From: an uncultured Lachnospiraceae bacterium
GTDB taxonomy: Bacteria > Bacillota > Clostridia > Lachnospirales > Lachnospiraceae
DNA length: 49,617 bases
NCBI GenBank assembly: GCA_910577655.1
Contig: CAJTOW010000017.1
Span: forward strand, 1-49,617
Direction: 5' to 3'
Shown: one piece after another, positions 17,129 through 25,945 of the stretch
How the letters are laid out: each line of letters begins with the position of its first letter
Position numbering within the stretch: position 1 is the stretch's first letter
Program-made: the position numbers and the translations under genes
The notes under the pieces: model-generated
Seen by the model: only the letters and a program-made list of their open reading frames with translations
Databases searched by the model: none
What the model was told of the DNA's origin: nothing

Positions 17129-18727
17129 ATGCCCGTAAAGTATGTCTTCGTCACTGGCGGTGTTGTTTCCGGTCTCGGAAAGGGTATCACCGCAGCCTCC
17201 CTGGGCCGTCTTTTAAAAGCCCGGGGCTACAAAGTCACCATGCAGAAATTTGATCCCTACATCAACATTGACCCGGGCACCATGAATCCGGTCCAGCACG
17301 GCGAGGTATTTGTCACCGATGACGGAGCCGAGACAGACCTGGATCTGGGGCATTATGAACGCTTCATTGACGAAAGCCTGACAAAGAATTCCAATGTCAC
17401 CACCGGCAAGGTCTACTGGAGTGTCCTCCATAAGGAGCGCCGGGGCGACTTCGGAGGAGGTACAGTCCAGGTAATCCCCCACATTACCAATGAGATCAAG
17501 AGCCGTTTCCACCGCAACTATTCCACCACGGAGACAGAGATCGCCATCATCGAGGTAGGCGGCACTGTAGGCGATATCGAGAGCCAGCCCTTTCTGGAGG
17601 CCATCCGCCAGTTCCAGCATGAGGTAGGCCATGAAAATGCCATCCTGATTCACGTAACCCTGATCCCCTATCTGCGGGCCTCCGGTGAGCTGAAGACCAA
17701 ACCCACCCAGGCCAGCGCCAGGGATCTCCAGGGCATGGGCATCTGGCCGGATATCCTGGTCTGCCGGAGTGAATATCCCTTAGACGACAGCATCCGCTCC
17801 AAGATCGCTCTCTTCTGTAATGTTCCCAAGAGCCATGTGCTTCAGAATCTGGATGTGGAGGTTCTCTACGAGGCACCTCTGGCCATGGAGGAGGAGCACC
17901 TGGCCCAGGTAGCCTGCCAGTGTCTTAAGCTGGAATGCCCCGAGCCGGACCTGGCCGACTGGCGGGCCATGATCGACGCATGGAAACACCCCCAGCAGGA
18001 AGTGACCGTGGCCCTGGTTGGCAAATACACCCAGCTCCATGATGCCTATATCTCCGTGGTAGAGGCCTTAAAGCACGCCGGAGTGGCCCACCGTGCCCAG
18101 GTAGCCATCAAATGGGTGGATTCCGAGACAGTAACCTGGGAAAATGTGGGCGATATCCTGAGGGATGTCCGCGGCGTCCTGGTCCCCGGAGGCTTTGGCG
18201 ACCGGGGTATTGACGGCAAGATCCACGCCATCCGCTATGCCAGGGAGAAAGGCCTGCCCTTCCTGGGACTCTGTCTGGGCATGCAGCTTGCTATCGTGGA
18301 ATTCGCCAGAAATGTCATCGGCTATACAGATGCCCACAGTGTGGAGCTGGATCCCCAGACCACCCATCCGGTCATCCATCTGATGCCGGACCAGAATGAT
18401 GTGGAGGACATAGGCGGAACCCTGCGCCTGGGTTCCTACCCTTGTGTTCTTTCCAAAGACTCCAAAGCCTACCGGCTCTACGGCAACGTCAGCATCCAGG
18501 AGCGCCACCGCCACCGCTATGAGGTCAACAACGACTACCGGAAGGCTCTCACCGAACATGGGATGCTGCTGTCTGGTCTTTCCCCGGACGGGCGGATCGT
18601 GGAGATGATCGAGCTGCCGGACCATCCCTGGTTCGTAGCCACCCAGGCCCACCCGGAGCTGAAATCCAGACCAAACCGCCCCCATCCCCTGTTTGTAGGG
18701 TTTGTAGAGGCGGCGCTTAAAGAGTAA
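17129..18727 (+). CDS. pyrG: CTP synthase (PyrG)
   Basis: Converts UTP to CTP using ATP and glutamine. The 532-aa length is normal. The N-terminal synthetase domain starts MPVKYVFVTGGVVSGLGKGITAASLG with the P-loop-like GLGKG and the KFDPYINIDPGTMNP region. The C-terminal class I glutamine amidotransferase has the nucleophile in FLGLCLGMQLA and the catalytic His/Glu in THPE-like AQAHPELKSRP. AGGAGG lies 8 nt upstream. It stands alone after an attenuator-like leader. Confidence 0.97.
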   Translation: MPVKYVFVTGGVVSGLGKGITAASLGRLLKARGYKVTMQKFDPYINIDPGTMNPVQHGEVFVTDDGAETDLDLGHYERFIDESLTKNSNVTTGKVYWSVLHKERRGDFGGGTVQVIPHITNEIKSRFHRNYSTTETEIAIIEVGGTVGDIESQPFLEAIRQFQHEVGHENAILIHVTLIPYLRASGELKTKPTQASARDLQGMGIWPDILVCRSEYPLDDSIRSKIALFCNVPKSHVLQNLDVEVLYEAPLAMEEEHLAQVACQCLKLECPEPDLADWRAMIDAWKHPQQEVTVALVGKYTQLHDAYISVVEALKHAGVAHRAQVAIKWVDSETVTWENVGDILRDVRGVLVPGGFGDRGIDGKIHAIRYAREKGLPFLGLCLGMQLAIVEFARNVIGYTDAHSVELDPQTTHPVIHLMPDQNDVEDIGGTLRLGSYPCVLSKDSKAYRLYGNVSIQERHRHRYEVNNDYRKALTEHGMLLSGLSPDGRIVEMIELPDHPWFVATQAHPELKSRPNRPHPLFVGFVEAALKE

Positions 18728-19065
18728 ATACTGGCGCAGGCATCCGGCCCCCTGCAAGAGCTTTCGACCGGTCCCTGACAGGCGTCACTGGCGCCTGTCA
18801 GAATCGTGAAGAGATTCAAAACGGCCGACATTATGGCAGCAAATTGGTTTCCATTATTTTCTTATTATGAAACATTCCCCGCCGTCCATACTAAAGAGTG
18901 TCTGAAACTATCGTTGTACCTGCCATTGGTTCTTGTCCGCGGCGGCATCTTCCTGTCCGTCCCCGGGCAGACAAGGAAATGCCGCCGGGAGAATCCTGGC
19001 GGATTTTCTTCTAATTGTTGACCGGAATGGCAGGCAGCCACTCTTTATACGAGGTGACAAATCAA
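18728..19065. other. Gene-free region after pyrG
   Basis: No credible gene. A 10-bp perfect hairpin CTGACAGGCG (18775-18784) / CGCCTGTCAG (18792-18801) lies 48 bp after the pyrG stop without a T-run; it may mark the 3' end of the pyrG transcript but is not a canonical terminator. The remainder is AT-richer leader sequence for the next small gene, with GAGGTG (19051-19056) before its ATG. Confidence 0.5.
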
Positions 19066-19365
19066 ATGAATACCAGAAAACATGCAAATACCAGCAGCTC
19101 CATGTCCCAAACCGGTACCCAGTCTGAGGGAGAGATCTTCCGCTCTGCCGCGCCGGTTTCCCGGTTCTCTGACTCTGCCGGCCCCGGAGAAAAGCCGGAA
19201 ATCCGCAACGATCCCTATGGCTGCGACAACCCCGATGGACTGGACATCCGGGCCAGTTCCACCATGGACTGCACCGGACTCATCCCGTCTCTGCCGGAGT
19301 CTGATGCCGAGCTGGAATCCTATGCGGAGCTGTATCATTATCCGGCGGACATCTTCAAAGGATGA
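19066..19365 (+). CDS. Hypothetical protein, 99 aa
   Basis: Function not recognised. The ATG at 19066 is chosen because GAGGTG lies 9 nt upstream. The N-terminal half is Ser/Thr/Pro/Gln-rich and probably disordered. The C-terminal half is compact and acidic (NDPYGCDNPDGLDIRA, MDCTGLIPSLPESDAELESYAELYHYP) and reminds me of small uncharacterised Lachnospiraceae proteins. No signal peptide or membrane segment. It stands alone between pyrG and a convergent dcyD-like gene, 12 bp from the latter's stop. Confidence 0.6.
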   Translation: MNTRKHANTSSSMSQTGTQSEGEIFRSAAPVSRFSDSAGPGEKPEIRNDPYGCDNPDGLDIRASSTMDCTGLIPSLPESDAELESYAELYHYPADIFKG

Positions 19366-19377
19366 GTCCAAAACCCT

Positions 19378-20433
19378 CTACAAGGTAACCAGATCCCCCA
19401 GAATCTCCTTCTCCGCGAACAGCGCTGTGGCCCCGCCTGTATGCCAGAAGACCACAGTGCTGCCTGCGGGAACCCTGCCGGTACGGATGTAATCCAGCAT
19501 CCCGGCAAAAGCTTTGCCGGAGTACACAGGATCCAGAAGCAGCCCCTCCTCCCGGGCCAGCAGGCGGATGGCCTGGCTGGAGGCCTCATTGGGGATCTCA
19601 TACCCAGGCTGGTAATAGTTCAGGTCTGTATGAAGATCCTGGGGCGCTACCTTCACAGCCTCTGCTCCGATTGCAGCCAGGGTCCGGCCAGCCAGATCTG
19701 CGGACTTCTGCAGATAGATCTCCTCCTTATGGCTTACGTTAATGGAGACGATCTCTGTATGGGAACCAAGAAGCTTCTTTCCGGCCTGGAGTCCCGCCAT
19801 GGTGCCGCCGGTGCCGGTGGCATGGAAAATGTAGTCAGCCTGAAAGCCAAGCGTCTCCAGCTGCTCCTCCAGCTCGATAAATCCACCCACAAATCCGGCG
19901 GAACCGATCTCGCTGGCGCCTCCCATGGGAACCTCATAGCAGCGGTGCCCCTGAGCCTCCAGACGTGCCATATGCTCTTTGGCCATCTGGAAGGAGCGTT
20001 CCTCGGCGTCCGCTTCCGTCTCCCCCTCTTCTATATTCACGATATGTACCTCAGCTCCCATGATCCTATCCAGCAGAAGATTGGCCCGGATATCATTTTC
20101 ATCCGGATCCACAACTGCTACCAGATACAGCACCGGCAGCAGCCCCCGCCTGCGGCAGGCAGACACGGTCTGCATGGCATGGTTGGACTGGGTCGCGCCA
20201 TAGGTGAATACATAGTCGCACCCTCTGTTCTCTGCGTCCCCCAGAAGATATTCCAGCTTGCGGATCTTATTCCCGCCGAAAAGGCTGATGCCGCTGAAAT
20301 CATCCCGCTTGATATACAGCTCCACCCCCAGCTTCTTCGAAAGATGCTCCAGCTTGTAAAGGGGCGTCGGGAAAAAGCCCAGCTCTACCCTGGGCAGACG
20401 TCCCAGAAGTTCCTTTGCGCCTATTTTGTCCAT
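19378..20433 (-). CDS. D-cysteine desulfhydrase / ACC deaminase family PLP enzyme
   Basis: Fold-type II pyridoxal-phosphate enzyme of the 1-aminocyclopropane-1-carboxylate deaminase / D-cysteine desulfhydrase family. It would release ammonia and an oxoacid (and sulfide from D-cysteine). The 351-aa length is normal. The PLP Lys lies in SLFGGNKIRKLEYLL, followed by TYGATQSNHAMQTVSAC; the phosphate-binding stretch FHATGTGGTMAGLQAG is intact. The ATG at 20433 is chosen for GGAGGAATATAAAGCA upstream; an ATG at 20550 would add 39 unrelated residues. D-cysteine desulfhydrase is the likelier activity in gut Clostridia, but substrate cannot be told from sequence by eye. Confidence 0.82.
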   Translation of the reverse strand: MDKIGAKELLGRLPRVELGFFPTPLYKLEHLSKKLGVELYIKRDDFSGISLFGGNKIRKLEYLLGDAENRGCDYVFTYGATQSNHAMQTVSACRRRGLLPVLYLVAVVDPDENDIRANLLLDRIMGAEVHIVNIEEGETEADAEERSFQMAKEHMARLEAQGHRCYEVPMGGASEIGSAGFVGGFIELEEQLETLGFQADYIFHATGTGGTMAGLQAGKKLLGSHTEIVSINVSHKEEIYLQKSADLAGRTLAAIGAEAVKVAPQDLHTDLNYYQPGYEIPNEASSQAIRLLAREEGLLLDPVYSGKAFAGMLDYIRTGRVPAGSTVVFWHTGGATALFAEKEILGDLVTL

Positions 20434-20553
20434 TGCTTTATATTCCTCCTCTTTGTTTTCGGTATTTTCCAAAACCACGCTCCCGGTTTGACAGTTTTCC
20501 GCTGTGGAAATAACCATTTTCAGATTAACCTTCCATCTCTCACCTTTCATATT

Positions 20554-21405
20554 TTAAAGTGCCGCCAGCTCTGCGAATGCTTCCGCAAAATACACTGAAC
20601 ACTTTCCCCGAACTGTTTCCGGTTGCAGGTTCTGCAGCATCAATACACCATGGTTCTGCTTTGAATAGTATAATTTCCTGTTTTCTGAAATACTTTTGGA
20701 CAAGACATTTGTATCCTCCTGATTCAGCATAACCTTAAAATCACTATCCAACGCCAGGATCAGTTCGTCACTCAGTTTTTTGTATTCTCCCATAAAATAT
20801 CCGTAATTCTCCATCCGGTTCTGATACTCTTTCAGAACATTTTTACGGACATATGGCTGGAATCTGGAAGAAAAATACTGATTCTCCTGACTATCCAGCA
20901 CATTGGTGCCTGCCGGACCGTAGATACTCCCAAAGCTGTTTGCCCAATCCGCCAGAAACCAGGCCTCAATCTCTGGCGATGCCCAAAAGAATATAACCGG
21001 GAAATCCGCCTCTTTTCCAAGACGCGTCCGGATCTCCCGTTTTATGGTTTCGCATTGTTCCAGAAATTCCGGTGTCTTTGCAGATACCTTTGTGGTCTCA
21101 TCGCCCTCAGTCTTCTGCATCGTATACCGTCCATCCAGATCATCCTCAATCAATACCGCATCAAACTCCTTCAATTCCTCCGGATGGTTTTTAATATACT
21201 GGTAAATGTATTTTATCAGACCCGGCCCCGTCAGACCACTCACTTCCTTTACCAGTTGTGCTTTGACGTCTGGAATTCTTCTTCTTGGCGGTTTGTTTGG
21301 ACAGAATTGTTTTAAAAAAATATTTCCGTTTATTTTCTGCAAAAAGCATTGCATAGCTCCGGATTCTGTGAATCCTCCAGTGAAAAAGCAGGCAACCTTT
21401 ACCAT
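20554..21405 (-). CDS. DUF4276-like TOPRIM-like protein, partner of an AAA ATPase
   Basis: 283 aa. The family assignment is from memory: an N-terminal FFTGGFTESGAMQCFLQKI (Glu14 in a position like the TOPRIM Glu), an acidic IEDDLDGR patch (residues 87-93), and SPEIEAWFLADW (143-154), the hallmark of DUF4276-like proteins. These suggest a metal-binding, TOPRIM-like, possibly nucleolytic fold. The ATG sits in the last codons of the upstream ATPase gene (7-bp overlap, ATGGTAA), with AGGAGG before it, so the two are coupled. Base composition is AT-richer than the flanking dcyD-like and nucleoside genes. Candidate effector of a two-gene defence module; function unproven. Confidence 0.65.
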   Translation of the reverse strand: MVKVACFFTGGFTESGAMQCFLQKINGNIFLKQFCPNKPPRRRIPDVKAQLVKEVSGLTGPGLIKYIYQYIKNHPEELKEFDAVLIEDDLDGRYTMQKTEGDETTKVSAKTPEFLEQCETIKREIRTRLGKEADFPVIFFWASPEIEAWFLADWANSFGSIYGPAGTNVLDSQENQYFSSRFQPYVRKNVLKEYQNRMENYGYFMGEYKKLSDELILALDSDFKVMLNQEDTNVLSKSISENRKLYYSKQNHGVLMLQNLQPETVRGKCSVYFAEAFAELAAL

Positions 21406-22655
21406 GGCCAGCCTCCTATTGCAGGATCATTGACACGGTACAGATCTCCCAGGAACCAGCCCCCTTCCAGTGCCTCCTCCATTCGCTCCCGGTCCAAAGC
21501 ACGAAAACTGTTTTTTCCGATGGGATCATAGACATAAAGGTTCACCTTCCCCCCCAAAAAGCCTTCCGTAAACTCATCCAGAAAATCCGGGGAATGCGTG
21601 CTGATAAAACATTGCGCAATATTCCCGGACGTCTGCACCCATCTGGCAAACAGCTTCTGCCACGCAGGATGAAGATTCACCTCTGGTTCATCAATGGCAA
21701 GAAGTGATGGAGAATCTCCAGGCGGCATACTGAACAATAACGCCAAAAGCAACGCCTCAATCGTTCCATCTGAAACTTCGGACAGCAAAAATTTTCCCTG
21801 CTGTCGTACAAGCTGCATTCCGATCTTATCTAATCCTTTCACGACCCGTATATCTGTCAGATCTGGAATCAGAGACTTCATTTTCTGTTTGAACCGTTTT
21901 GCAAATGCCTTGTCTTCTGTACACAGACGCTCATAGAGATTGACCAGATTTGAACCATCCTTTTTCAAAACTGCGCCGTCAGACTGTGGGCTGCATAACT
22001 GCCGGATCGCTGAAAAGTCAAAACCGGACGAAGAGTATGAATAAAACCGTCTCAAATATGCCCGCAGCTCTTCCAGCATGGTAAAAATTGTTTCTCTTAT
22101 ATAGGGCTGCTCCAGCAATTCCTGATTCTGGATAACCAGCTTATCAAATTGCAGCAGTACAGTTTCATACTGACTCACCTCTGCTGTAGCTCGTTTGTTC
22201 TTCTGTCCCATCTTCAAAGCTGTGGAAAACCTGCCTGTTCCCGCCTGCTCCTGATGACACCTGAAGAAATTAAATGGATGATCACATTCAGGAAGGCTTT
22301 CCACACTGTCCAGAGACTCATTCGTCACACGAAAATCCTTCTGATCTTTTCCGGTATCAAAAGATAACGTATAATTTACATTTTGATCCTTCAAAGCAAT
22401 CTGCCATCCCATACGGATTTCAGAATTTTTCCCGCCTTTTTTCAGCATTTCCGAAAAACCATTGCGCTGTACCTCTGACAAAAATCCCGTGGTTTCTGAT
22501 GTTCCAGCCGAAATCATATTTCCACAAAATGAAAGTGCGCGGATCAGATTGCTCTTTCCGGCATTGTTAGGTCCAATCAGCAGATTAATACGTCCAAGTT
22601 CCATATTTTCAACTTGAATATTCCGAAAATTGGTACAACTGAATTGTCGAAGCAT
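21399..22655 (-). CDS. AAA family ATPase (AAA_21/OLD-like)
   Basis: 418 aa. The N-terminus MLRQFSCTNFRNI...LGRINLLIGPNNAGKSNLIRAL carries Walker A GPNNAGKS (28-35) in a RecF/OLD-style arrangement. A helical middle follows, then a signature-like LLSEVSDGTIEALLLALL, Walker B LLAIDEPEVNLHP and the His-switch STHSPDFLDEF. It has no TOPRIM domain of its own, unlike OLD or GajA; that role may be supplied by the overlapping downstream gene. GAGGGG precedes the ATG. AT-richer than the neighbours, consistent with an acquired cassette. Similar two-gene ATPase plus TOPRIM-like designs act in phage defence; here that is inference. Confidence 0.78.
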   Translation of the reverse strand: MLRQFSCTNFRNIQVENMELGRINLLIGPNNAGKSNLIRALSFCGNMISAGTSETTGFLSEVQRNGFSEMLKKGGKNSEIRMGWQIALKDQNVNYTLSFDTGKDQKDFRVTNESLDSVESLPECDHPFNFFRCHQEQAGTGRFSTALKMGQKNKRATAEVSQYETVLLQFDKLVIQNQELLEQPYIRETIFTMLEELRAYLRRFYSYSSSGFDFSAIRQLCSPQSDGAVLKKDGSNLVNLYERLCTEDKAFAKRFKQKMKSLIPDLTDIRVVKGLDKIGMQLVRQQGKFLLSEVSDGTIEALLLALLFSMPPGDSPSLLAIDEPEVNLHPAWQKLFARWVQTSGNIAQCFISTHSPDFLDEFTEGFLGGKVNLYVYDPIGKNSFRALDRERMEEALEGGWFLGDLYRVNDPAIGGWPW

Positions 22656-22681
22656 GGATTTCCCCCTCTATGAAATCTTTT

Positions 22682-22713
22682 TGTAACTGTTCAGCCCCCC
22701 CTGAACAGTTACA
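22682..22713. repeat. Extragenic palindrome, TGTAACTGTTCAG family
   Basis: Perfect 13-bp inverted repeat TGTAACTGTTCAG / CTGAACAGTTACA with a six-C loop, between the ATPase start and the stop of the DUF5662-like gene. Same core as 165-195. Confidence 0.75.
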
Positions 22714-22724
22714 TCCTTTCCGGC

Positions 22725-23273
22725 TCAGTAATCACCCTTCCTCAAAAGCTTCCTTAAATATGCAAAGGTCTTCCGCTCTCCCTGGTTCTTTAACATCAGG
22801 AGAATATACTCCAGCATTTCCTTGGTTCTGGGGTGCATGACACCGGTAAGATAGGGCTGTTCCCGCTGATAGTATTCCCAGGCGGAGCCGTCGTTATAAT
22901 TCTTCCCCTGGTATACCCGGGAGGCGGCGATCCGGTCCATGATCATCTCTACCAGATAATTTACCGGCATCTTGCAGCCCACAAGGCCAAAACTGGCCTT
23001 GGAAAAATCGATCCAGTATTCGAAATGATGCTTATTCCTCCCTTTGTGATGGAGCCATGCGGTGGAATACCCCTTTTCGTCCCTCTCTGCCGCATTGGGG
23101 CTGCGGGTTCCCTGATAGTACCGGACTCCGGTCAGAAACTCGGCAGGACTGTATTTTGACAGATCATGTAAAAGCCCCTGTTTAAAAAGTCCCACCCGGA
23201 AGCAGTTTTTCATCACCAGAAGCTTGTGCTCTGTGATGGTCTTGAAATGATGTTTCGCATTTTCCCAGTTCAT
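22725..23273 (-). CDS. DUF5662 family protein
   Basis: 182 aa, cytoplasmic, function unknown. It begins MNWENAKHHFKTITEHKLLVMKNCFRVGL and is His-rich, with LLHDLSKYSPAEF, WLHHKGRNKHHFEYW and Arg/Tyr-rich positions reminiscent of HD-like metal sites; I associate this pattern with DUF5662. The ATG at 23273 is chosen because GGAG lies 9 nt upstream; in-frame starts 9 and 15 nt further out are possible. It follows the nucleoside salvage genes on the same strand after a 223-bp gap that contains hairpins. Confidence 0.7.
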   Translation of the reverse strand: MNWENAKHHFKTITEHKLLVMKNCFRVGLFKQGLLHDLSKYSPAEFLTGVRYYQGTRSPNAAERDEKGYSTAWLHHKGRNKHHFEYWIDFSKASFGLVGCKMPVNYLVEMIMDRIAASRVYQGKNYNDGSAWEYYQREQPYLTGVMHPRTKEMLEYILLMLKNQGERKTFAYLRKLLRKGDY

Positions 23274-23384
23274 CTTACTCATCTCCAAAATCTCAAAAGT
23301 GGTTTTTCACCTTATAAAATGCCGCTGTTCACCAGGTGCATCTTTTTGCGGCTGGAACAAAGAATACTGCTGCACAAGATTCTT

Positions 23385-23433
23385 TGCCTGCGGCGGATCG
23401 CTTCAGCGATATAATTCCTCTCCGCCGCAGGCA
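23385..23433. repeat. 13-bp inverted repeat with nested hairpin
   Basis: TGCCTGCGGCGGA (23385-23397) / TCCGCCGCAGGCA (23421-23433), perfect, enclosing ATCGC-TTC-AGCGAT. It is immediately followed by an imperfect pair TCACTTAGC / GCTTAGTGA. No T-run on either strand, so not a classic terminator. It lies 64 bp beyond the deoB stop. Confidence 0.6.
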
Positions 23434-23496
23434 TTGGCTCACTTAGCGAATGTAATGAGCTTAGTGAACAAGCCCACTTCGTGTTGCGATCCTGCC

Positions 23497-24690
23497 CTAA
23501 AATATCTCATCTATTGGTTCCCCAATCGTCCCCTCCGGCATGGCCACGCCAAAATTCCTGGCAACTGTGGCGCCTACCGCGGCAAAGGTATCCTGCTCCG
23601 GCAGACTCCCACCATCCGGAAAGGCTTTGGAATAGACCAGCAGCGGCACATCCTCCCGGGTATGGTCCGTACCGGTGAAGGTGGGATCGTTGCCGTGATC
23701 CGCGGTGATCATCAGAAGATCCTCCTCTCCCAGAACCGCGAGAAGCTTCCCCAGCTTCTCGTCAAACCGTTCCAGTTCTTCCCCATAACCCACCGGATTC
23801 CTCCGATGGCCCCAGAGGGCATCAAAATCCACCAGGTTCACAAAACACAGCCCGTGAAACTCCTCCCCGGCCACCTGGATGGTCTGCTCCATGCCATGGA
23901 CCGAACTTTTGGACTTTAAGGCACGGGTGATCCCGCAGCCGGAGAAAATGTCCTGGATTTTCCCGATGGAAATCACATCCAGCCCCTGGTCCTTCAGGGC
24001 ATCCAGCACTGTCCGTCCAAAAGGCGGCACCGCATAGTCATGGCGGTTGCTGGTCCGCTTAAACTCTCCCCGGCGTTTTCCCACATAGGGACGGGCGATG
24101 ACACGGCCTACTTTCCATTCATCCCGCATGGTCAGCTCCCTGGCGATCTCACAGCACCTGTACAGCTCTGCCAGATCAAAGGTCTCCTCATTGCCGCAGA
24201 TCTGCAGCACCGAATCTGCGGAGGTGTACACGATCATATGCCCTATGGCGATCTCCTCCTCTGCCAGCTCCTCCAGAATCGCTGTACCGCTGGCGCTCTT
24301 ATTGCCGATAACCTTATGACCGGTCCGCCGTTCCAGCTCTGCCACCAGCTCTGGCGGAAATCCATGCTCCGTGAAGGTGATGAACGGCTTCTCGGTCTTC
24401 AGTCCCATAAGCTCCCAGTGGCCCGTCATGGTATCCTTGCCCCGGCTCCGTTCATGAAGCCTTGTATAGTACCCCTCCGTTTTCTCCACCGGCGCCACCT
24501 GCCTTAAAGGGTGCAGATTCGCAAGCCCCAGCCGCGCCAGATTGGGGATGTTGAAATGCTCCACGCTGTCGGAAATATGTCCCAGGGTATCGGTCCCGGC
24601 ATCCCCATAGTCCGCCGCATCCTTAGCAGCCCCTATTCCCAGGGAATCAATGACAATCACAAATATGCGTTTCCAGGTCTTTTTGCCCAT
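23497..24690 (-). CDS. deoB: Phosphopentomutase (DeoB)
   Basis: Interconverts deoxyribose- or ribose-1-phosphate and the 5-phosphate in nucleoside catabolism. 397 aa, alkaline-phosphatase superfamily. The start MGKKTWKRIFVIVIDSLGIGAAKDAADYGDAGTDTLGH shows the metal-binding Asp and phospho-acceptor Thr region; the C-terminal part has LLMITADHGNDPTFTGTDHTRE with the Asp/His metal ligands. The ATG at 24690 follows GGAGGGG; the frame stays open upstream without a good start. Last of the udp-deoC-cdd-deoB set, 46 bp after cdd. Confidence 0.95.
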   Translation of the reverse strand: MGKKTWKRIFVIVIDSLGIGAAKDAADYGDAGTDTLGHISDSVEHFNIPNLARLGLANLHPLRQVAPVEKTEGYYTRLHERSRGKDTMTGHWELMGLKTEKPFITFTEHGFPPELVAELERRTGHKVIGNKSASGTAILEELAEEEIAIGHMIVYTSADSVLQICGNEETFDLAELYRCCEIARELTMRDEWKVGRVIARPYVGKRRGEFKRTSNRHDYAVPPFGRTVLDALKDQGLDVISIGKIQDIFSGCGITRALKSKSSVHGMEQTIQVAGEEFHGLCFVNLVDFDALWGHRRNPVGYGEELERFDEKLGKLLAVLGEEDLLMITADHGNDPTFTGTDHTREDVPLLVYSKAFPDGGSLPEQDTFAAVGATVARNFGVAMPEGTIGEPIDEIF

Positions 24691-24736
24691 TTTGTTCCCC
24701 CTCCCGTATATAACAAGTATATGTAACTTCCCCCGT

Positions 24737-25165
24737 TCAGGCCAGATTCTCCGGCCCAAAGCCCAGAGGAAGAAGCTCCTCCAGACGGTATTCCTTCCAC
24801 TGTCCTTCTTCTTCCCCCACAGCCAGTATGATCCGGAATTTCTCCGGATTGCAGAATTCCATCATCACCTGGCGGCATACACCGCAGGGAGCCGTATAGG
24901 ATTCCAGTCTGCCTTCCTTTCCTCCTACGATACAGATGGCCTCAAACTCCCGTTCTCCCTGGCTGACCGCCGCAAAGAACGCAGTCCGCTCCGCGCAGTT
25001 GGTAGGCGTGTAAGCGGCATTCTCAATGTTGCAGCCCTGGTAGATCTTCCCGCTTCTGGCCAAAAGTGCGGCTCCCACCTGAAAATGAGAATAAGGAGAG
25101 TAGGATCTGCCCATGGCCTCTATGGCAGCACGGATCAGTTCCTGATTTGTAACGGTTGTAAACAT
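24737..25165 (-). CDS. cdd: Cytidine deaminase
   Basis: Hydrolyses cytidine and deoxycytidine to uridine and deoxyuridine. 142 aa, the homotetrameric short type. Zinc site: CAERTAFF and PCGVCRQ, with the catalytic Glu in CAE; FQVGAALLARSGKIYQGCNIEN is the typical N-terminal strand. GGAGGTGG lies before the ATG at 25165. The frame stays open far upstream through deoC, but those residues are a shadow of deoC. Operon with udp, deoC and deoB. Confidence 0.95.
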   Translation of the reverse strand: MFTTVTNQELIRAAIEAMGRSYSPYSHFQVGAALLARSGKIYQGCNIENAAYTPTNCAERTAFFAAVSQGEREFEAICIVGGKEGRLESYTAPCGVCRQVMMEFCNPEKFRIILAVGEEEGQWKEYRLEELLPLGFGPENLA

Positions 25166-25202
25166 ATGCAGCCACCTCCCTGTCTTTCTTGTATTCTGTA
25201 TT

Positions 25203-25216
25203 TGTAACAGTTCAGA
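25203..25216. repeat. Half-site of the GTAACAGTTCAG repeat overlapping the deoC stop
   Basis: TGTAACAGTTCAGA matches one arm of the palindromes at 165-195 and 22682-22713. The deoC stop codon (25212-25214) lies inside it. A second arm is not visible here. Confidence 0.45.
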
Positions 25217-25913
25217 CGGGCATCTCCATGCCCCCGCAAAGTCCTTGTATCGTCTCTGCCTCTCTGGCCAGCCGTACCACCCGGCTGCTTCCCAGGCGTC
25301 CGGCACCCAGATCCAGGAATTCCCGGGCATCCTCCAGGCTGCCGATACCGCCGGCTGCCTTGATCTGCACATTCTCTCCCACATGCTCCGCAAACAGCCG
25401 GACATCCTCCGGTGTGGCACCTGCTTTGGAAAAACCGGTAGAGGTCTTGATAAAGTCCCCACCGGCCGCCGTGACCACCTGGCACATCCGTACCTTCTCC
25501 TCCTCCGTCAGAAGGCAGGTCTCAATAATCACCTTTAAGATCTTATCCCCGCATATTTCCTTCAGGCTGCGTATCTCTGCCTCCACCAGATCGAAGCTTC
25601 CGTCCCTTACCCATCCCAGGTTGATAACCATGTCGATCTCATCCGCCCCGTCCTCCAGGGCCTTTCTGGTCTCAAATGCCTTGACCGCTGTGGTGTTGTA
25701 GCCATTGGGAAAGCCGATGACCGTACAGACGGTCATCCGGTCTCCCACATACTCTCTGGCCTGCTTTACATAGGAAGGCGGGATACAGACAGAGGCTGTA
25801 TGATACGCCATGGCCTCATCACAGAGGATACGGATATCCTCCCACCCCGCGGTCTGGGACAGCTGGGTATGGTCCACATGGGTCAGAATGTCTTTGATTT
25901 CTGTCTTGTCCAT
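25212..25913 (-). CDS. deoC: Deoxyribose-phosphate aldolase
   Basis: Cleaves deoxyribose-5-phosphate to glyceraldehyde-3-phosphate and acetaldehyde. 233 aa, class I aldolase TIM barrel. It starts with HVDHTQLSQTA, has VIGFPNGYNTTAVKAFETRKAL and DEIDMVINLGW, a Lys in KVIIETCLL, and the Schiff-base Lys in DFIKTSTGFSKAGAT. AGGAGG lies 12 nt before the ATG. Between udp and cdd in the nucleoside salvage operon. Confidence 0.96.
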   Translation of the reverse strand: MDKTEIKDILTHVDHTQLSQTAGWEDIRILCDEAMAYHTASVCIPPSYVKQAREYVGDRMTVCTVIGFPNGYNTTAVKAFETRKALEDGADEIDMVINLGWVRDGSFDLVEAEIRSLKEICGDKILKVIIETCLLTEEEKVRMCQVVTAAGGDFIKTSTGFSKAGATPEDVRLFAEHVGENVQIKAAGGIGSLEDAREFLDLGAGRLGSSRVVRLAREAETIQGLCGGMEMPV

Positions 25914-25945
25914 AATATATGAATTCCTCCTGAATCCTCCTAAAA

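Noticed and set aside
19441..20598. 385-codon plus-strand open frame opposite the dcyD-like gene
   Set aside because: Antisense shadow; the PLP enzyme on the minus strand carries all family motifs.
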